Origin: Methanobacteriaceae archaeon | GTDB taxonomy: Archaea > Methanobacteriota > Methanobacteria > Methanobacteriales > Methanobacteriaceae | DNA: 7,385 nucleotides | NCBI GenBank assembly: GCA_030693105.1 | Contig: JAUYBK010000114.1 | Span: forward strand, 1 to 7,385 | Direction: 5' to 3' | In this document: one piece after another, positions 4,897 through 7,385 of the stretch | How positions within the stretch are numbered: position 1 is the stretch's first letter | Layout: each line of letters begins with the position of its first letter | Notes under the pieces: model-generated | What the model was told of the DNA's origin: nothing | The model's input: only the letters and a program-made list of their open reading frames with translations | Databases searched by the model: none | Translations under genes and position numbers: made by a program

Positions 4897-5763
4897 ATGG
4901 ATGAAACAAAAGAGAATCGCTTCATGAAATATTTAAGGAGAGAAAGACTTCCCAACATCTTCTGTGCAGGTTGTGGGATTGGTATAGTTATGAACACCTT
5001 CTTTAATGGTATGGAAATGGCCGAAGTACCCCTTGAAGAAGTGGTGATGGCGTCGGGGATTGGTTGTTCTTCCCGTATACCGGGGTACGTAAAGTGCGAC
5101 TCTCTGCACACCACCCATGGAAGACCCATCTCATTTGCTACTGGCTTAAAACTGGCTAATCCCGAGATGAATGTAGTGGTCTTCACCGGAGACGGTGACG
5201 CCGCAGCCATAGGGGGAAACCACCTTATACACAGTGCCCGGAGAAATATAGACATCACGGTGATTTGCATTAACAACAGTATCTACGGGATGACCGGTGG
5301 ACAGATCAGTCCCACCAGTCCCCAGGGAAGCTATGCGACTACAGCGCCGTACGGTGCCTTGGAAAACCCCTTCGATCTTTCCAGATTGGTCACTGCAGCT
5401 GGAGCTAGCTACGTGGCTCGATGGACTACGGCCCACCCACTACAACTATCTAAGGCCATAAAAAAAGGTTTGAATAACAAAGGCTTTTCATTCATAGAAG
5501 TTATATCCCAATGTCACACTTATTTTGGACGTAAAAACCGGATGGGATCTCCAATTGATATGTTGAAGTGGATGAAGGAAGAAAGTGTCGTGAAAAGGAA
5601 AGCGGACAAAATGGACGAATCAGAACTGGAGGGTAAAATAATTGTGGGAGAATTCCATAATAAGCCAGCTCCTGAGCTTTCTCAAATAAATTGCAAACTT
5701 TTGGAAGATAAATGTACTGCCGGAAAATCATCAGCCTTTCGTTCGGCTTACCAGGGGGACTAA
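4897..5763 (+). CDS. korB: 2-oxoglutarate:ferredoxin oxidoreductase beta subunit (thiamine diphosphate-binding)
   Basis: The 288-aa product carries the thiamine-diphosphate site of the complex. The binding motif starts at G98-D99-G100 and ends at N126-N127 (TGDGD ... CINN), with Mg2+ and cofactor contacts expected there. Cys residues at 23 and 26 (FCAGCG), 57 (GIGCS) and 206 (SQCHTYFGRKN) match the family positions that bind the [4Fe-4S] cluster close to the cofactor. HTTHGR at 71-76 is a typical active-site segment. The region after about residue 230 continues with the usual GEFHNKPAPEL segment, then a less typical tail with C266 and C273. The gene is one nt from korA and two nt from korC. 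The assignment is firm; only the C-terminal tail needs comparison with relatives. Confidence 0.95.
   Translation: MDETKENRFMKYLRRERLPNIFCAGCGIGIVMNTFFNGMEMAEVPLEEVVMASGIGCSSRIPGYVKCDSLHTTHGRPISFATGLKLANPEMNVVVFTGDGDAAAIGGNHLIHSARRNIDITVICINNSIYGMTGGQISPTSPQGSYATTAPYGALENPFDLSRLVTAAGASYVARWTTAHPLQLSKAIKKGLNNKGFSFIEVISQCHTYFGRKNRMGSPIDMLKWMKEESVVKRKADKMDESELEGKIIVGEFHNKPAPELSQINCKLLEDKCTAGKSSAFRSAYQGD
5753..5758 (+). promoter_or_regulatory. G-rich ribosome binding site of korC
   Basis: AGGGGG lies 7 nt before ATG 5766 and decides for this start over an in-frame ATG at 5712 inside korB. The surrounding bases nearly repeat the korA/korB junction. Confidence 0.5.
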
Positions 5764-5765
5764 AA

Positions 5766-6311
5766 ATGCGTAAGGAGATAAGAATTGCTGGTTTTGGTGG
5801 TCAGGGAATAATCCTGGCTGGAATCGTGATAGGAAAAGCAGCTGCTCTCTACGATGGTTTAAAAGCTGTTCAAACCCAGTCCTATGGTCCGGAAGCACGT
5901 GGTGGGGCGTCTAGAACCGAGTTAGTCCTTAGTGATGAAGAAATAGATTTTCCCAAAGTGCAAAGCCCAGATATTCTGGTGGCCATGTCCCACGAGGCGC
6001 TTATTAAATACCTGGACGACTTGAAAGATGGGGGTACCCTTATAGTAGACCCCGACCTTATTTTAGAGGATGAAATCCGGCCCTTCGTTGAGGAGCATAA
6101 CATCAATCTTTACCGGGCTCCAGCTACTCGTACTGCCCAAGAGGAAATCGGACTGGCTATAGTGGCCAATATAGTGATGATCGGGGCTATAACTGCAATT
6201 ACTAAAGTTATAACTGAAGATGCTGCTAGAAAGGCCGTGGCCGACAGTGTACCTCCGGGGACTGAGAAAAAGAATTTTTCGGCATTTGAAGCTGGTTTGA
6301 AGATGGTGTGA
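5766..6311 (+). CDS. korC: 2-oxoglutarate:ferredoxin oxidoreductase gamma subunit
   Basis: The 181-aa product is the gamma subunit of the 2-oxoacid oxidoreductase complex. The family is recognised by the N-terminal Gly-rich motif GFGGQGI (residues 9-15) and the conserved segment QSYGPEARGGASR (38-50), which in this family helps form the CoA-binding region. Length fits the family. ATG 5766 was chosen because it gives the usual MRKEIRIAGFGGQG start and has a ribosome binding site; the longer frame from 5712 would add 18 residues encoded inside korB. Two nt separate it from korB and 10 nt from sucC, consistent with stoichiometric synthesis from one operon. No odd features. Confidence 0.95.
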   Translation: MRKEIRIAGFGGQGIILAGIVIGKAAALYDGLKAVQTQSYGPEARGGASRTELVLSDEEIDFPKVQSPDILVAMSHEALIKYLDDLKDGGTLIVDPDLILEDEIRPFVEEHNINLYRAPATRTAQEEIGLAIVANIVMIGAITAITKVITEDAARKAVADSVPPGTEKKNFSAFEAGLKMV

Positions 6312-6314
6312 GGA
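6310..6314 (+). promoter_or_regulatory. Shine-Dalgarno site of sucC overlapping the korC stop
   Basis: GAGGA shares two bases with the korC TGA and lies 7 nt before ATG 6322. The overlap suggests coupled translation of korC and sucC. Confidence 0.5.
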
Positions 6315-6321
6315 CAATTTT

Positions 6322-7385
6322 ATGAAGATCTATGAATACGCTGCTAAAAAGATATTCAGTGAGGAAGGCATACCTATCCCTCAAAGCAAAGTAGTTGAAA
6401 GTCCCAAAGAAGCCCAAAAGGCAGCTGAAGAACTAGGTGTGCCGGTGGCCATTAAATCCCAAGTTTTGGTAGGGGGAAGGGGTAAAGTCGGCGGAATAAA
6501 GTTTGCCGACACGCCTCAAGAAGCTTTCCAAGCTTCCCAAGAAATACTGGACATGGAAATAAAGGGAGAGTTTGTTGAAAAACTTCTTATCGAGGAAAAA
6601 TTGGATATTAAATCTGAATATTACATCAGTGTGGCTCTGGATCGTTCAGCCAGACAAGCCCTAGTCATGGCCAGCACTGAGGGTGGGGTGGACATCGAGG
6701 AAGTGGCTAGAGTAACTCCTGAAAAAATTACAAAACACCACATCGACCCCCTGGAAGAGTTCCTGCCCTACATGGCCCGGGACATTGCCCGAAAAATGGG
6801 GGTCACTGGGGCACTTATCCCGGGGCTGGGGGCTTTTATCTTCAAACTTTACACGGTCTTTCAAAAATATGATGCCAACCTTGCAGAAATCAACCCCCTG
6901 GTGGTTACTACTGATGGAATAATAGCAGCTGATGCCAAGCTGGACCTAGATGATGATGCACTCTACCGCCAGAAAAAACTGGCCCACCTCCAGGAAGGTT
7001 CCCGGGACGAATTTGCCTATGTGGAATTAGACGGTGATGTCGCAGTTATTGGCAACGGTGCCGGACTAACCCTTACTGGAATGGACATGATCAACTTGTA
7101 CGGTGGAAAACCTGCCACCTTCTTGGACATCGGGGGCGGTGCCTCCCAGGAAAATATTGCCCGTGCTCTGAACCTGGTTATTTCCAATCCTAAGGTAAAA
7201 GTAGTGTTTTTAAACGTCTTAGGTGGTATAACTCGGGCGGATGACGTGGCTCGGGGGGTGATGGACGTACTGGGTAAATCAGAAAGACCAGTACCCCTGG
7301 TAATACGCCTTACCGGGACCAACGAAGAAGAAGGGCAGCGAATTCTCCGCGAGGCAGGGATAAGTTTTGAAACTTCCATGGAAGC
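6322..7385 (+). CDS. sucC: Succinyl-CoA synthetase (succinate-CoA ligase) beta subunit, 3' end cut by window
   Basis: The reading frame is open from ATG 6322 to the window end, giving 354 residues; family members are usually about 10-30 residues longer, so only the C-terminus is missing. With an alpha subunit (SucD, not in this window) it makes succinyl-CoA from succinate, CoA and ATP in the cytosol. The ATP-grasp domain begins the protein, with AIKSQVLVGGRGKVGG at 43-58 (the usual VKAQVHAGGRGKAGG motif with changes) and AEINPL at 188-193, which holds Mg2+-binding residues. The CoA-ligase domain shows FLDIGGGAS (267-275), LNVLGGITRADDVARG (297-312) and VIRLTGTNEEEG (327-338). Its place after korC couples succinate activation to the next reaction, reductive carboxylation to 2-oxoglutarate. 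The N-terminal residues MKIYEYAAKKIF are typical, so the start is secure. Confidence 0.95.
   Translation, partial: MKIYEYAAKKIFSEEGIPIPQSKVVESPKEAQKAAEELGVPVAIKSQVLVGGRGKVGGIKFADTPQEAFQASQEILDMEIKGEFVEKLLIEEKLDIKSEYYISVALDRSARQALVMASTEGGVDIEEVARVTPEKITKHHIDPLEEFLPYMARDIARKMGVTGALIPGLGAFIFKLYTVFQKYDANLAEINPLVVTTDGIIAADAKLDLDDDALYRQKKLAHLQEGSRDEFAYVELDGDVAVIGNGAGLTLTGMDMINLYGGKPATFLDIGGGASQENIARALNLVISNPKVKVVFLNVLGGITRADDVARGVMDVLGKSERPVPLVIRLTGTNEEEGQRILREAGISFETSME

Noticed and set aside
4890..5276. Antisense reading frame of about 128 codons opposite korB
   Set aside because: korB is certain from its motifs; the opposite frame has no recognisable features.
5712..5765. Upstream in-frame ATG extending korC into korB
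   Set aside because: The extension is encoded by the korB tail in another frame and precedes the conserved MRKEIRIAGFGGQG start, which has its own ribosome binding site.
7017..7379. Antisense reading frame of about 120 codons opposite sucC
   Set aside because: The + strand here encodes conserved CoA-ligase motifs of SucC, so the reverse frame is a by-product of codon use.
1..7385. CRISPR array, tRNA/rRNA genes, insertion sequence or prophage genes
   Set aside because: No regularly spaced repeats, tRNA-like folds, transposase motifs or terminal inverted repeats were seen on either strand.

Overview
The window looks like chromosome from a hydrogenotrophic methanogen of the order Methanobacteriales, probably Methanobacterium or a close relative. 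The evidence is an archaeal-type dihydroneopterin aldolase (MptD, methanopterin biosynthesis), a four-subunit 2-oxoglutarate:ferredoxin oxidoreductase in the order korD-korA-korB-korC followed by sucC, Shine-Dalgarno sites matching parts of AGGAGGTGATC, and archaeal-style T-rich termination with a TATA-like promoter. The genus is inferred from remembered family content, not from a search. All recognised genes are on the + strand.

Left part (1-3465), cell-surface genes plus a cofactor gene. The first gene encodes a one-pass membrane protein with a long Lys/Pro-rich cytoplasmic tail and an outer domain that resembles DUF515 and CpaB/SAF-type proteins. The second encodes a secreted protein with a signal peptide, two apparently related beta-sandwich halves, a Ser/Thr-rich linker, and a C-terminal TPGTG motif, hydrophobic helix and basic tail that together look like a sortase sorting signal. 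The third encodes a membrane sortase with His, Cys and Arg at the expected places and an extra C-terminal two-helix hairpin. Its stop codon directly abuts the start of mptD, so a cofactor gene is translationally linked to a surface-protein gene.

Boundary (3466-3562). A short T-rich, gene-free stretch probably ends the first transcription unit, and a TATA-like box probably starts the next.

Right part (3563-7385), central carbon metabolism. korD, korA, korB, korC and sucC are tightly packed, with overlaps or gaps of 10 nt or less, and almost certainly form one operon. In methanogens with an incomplete reductive TCA pathway, succinyl-CoA synthetase activates succinate and KorDABC then reductively carboxylates succinyl-CoA to 2-oxoglutarate for glutamate synthesis. 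sucC runs off the right edge and lacks only its last residues; sucD is not in the window.

Most of the window is ordinary core methanogen sequence. The part most worth follow-up is the three-gene surface module at 12-3090: a CpaB/DUF515-like protein, a putative sortase substrate and a sortase. No RNA genes, CRISPR arrays, insertion sequences or prophage genes were seen.
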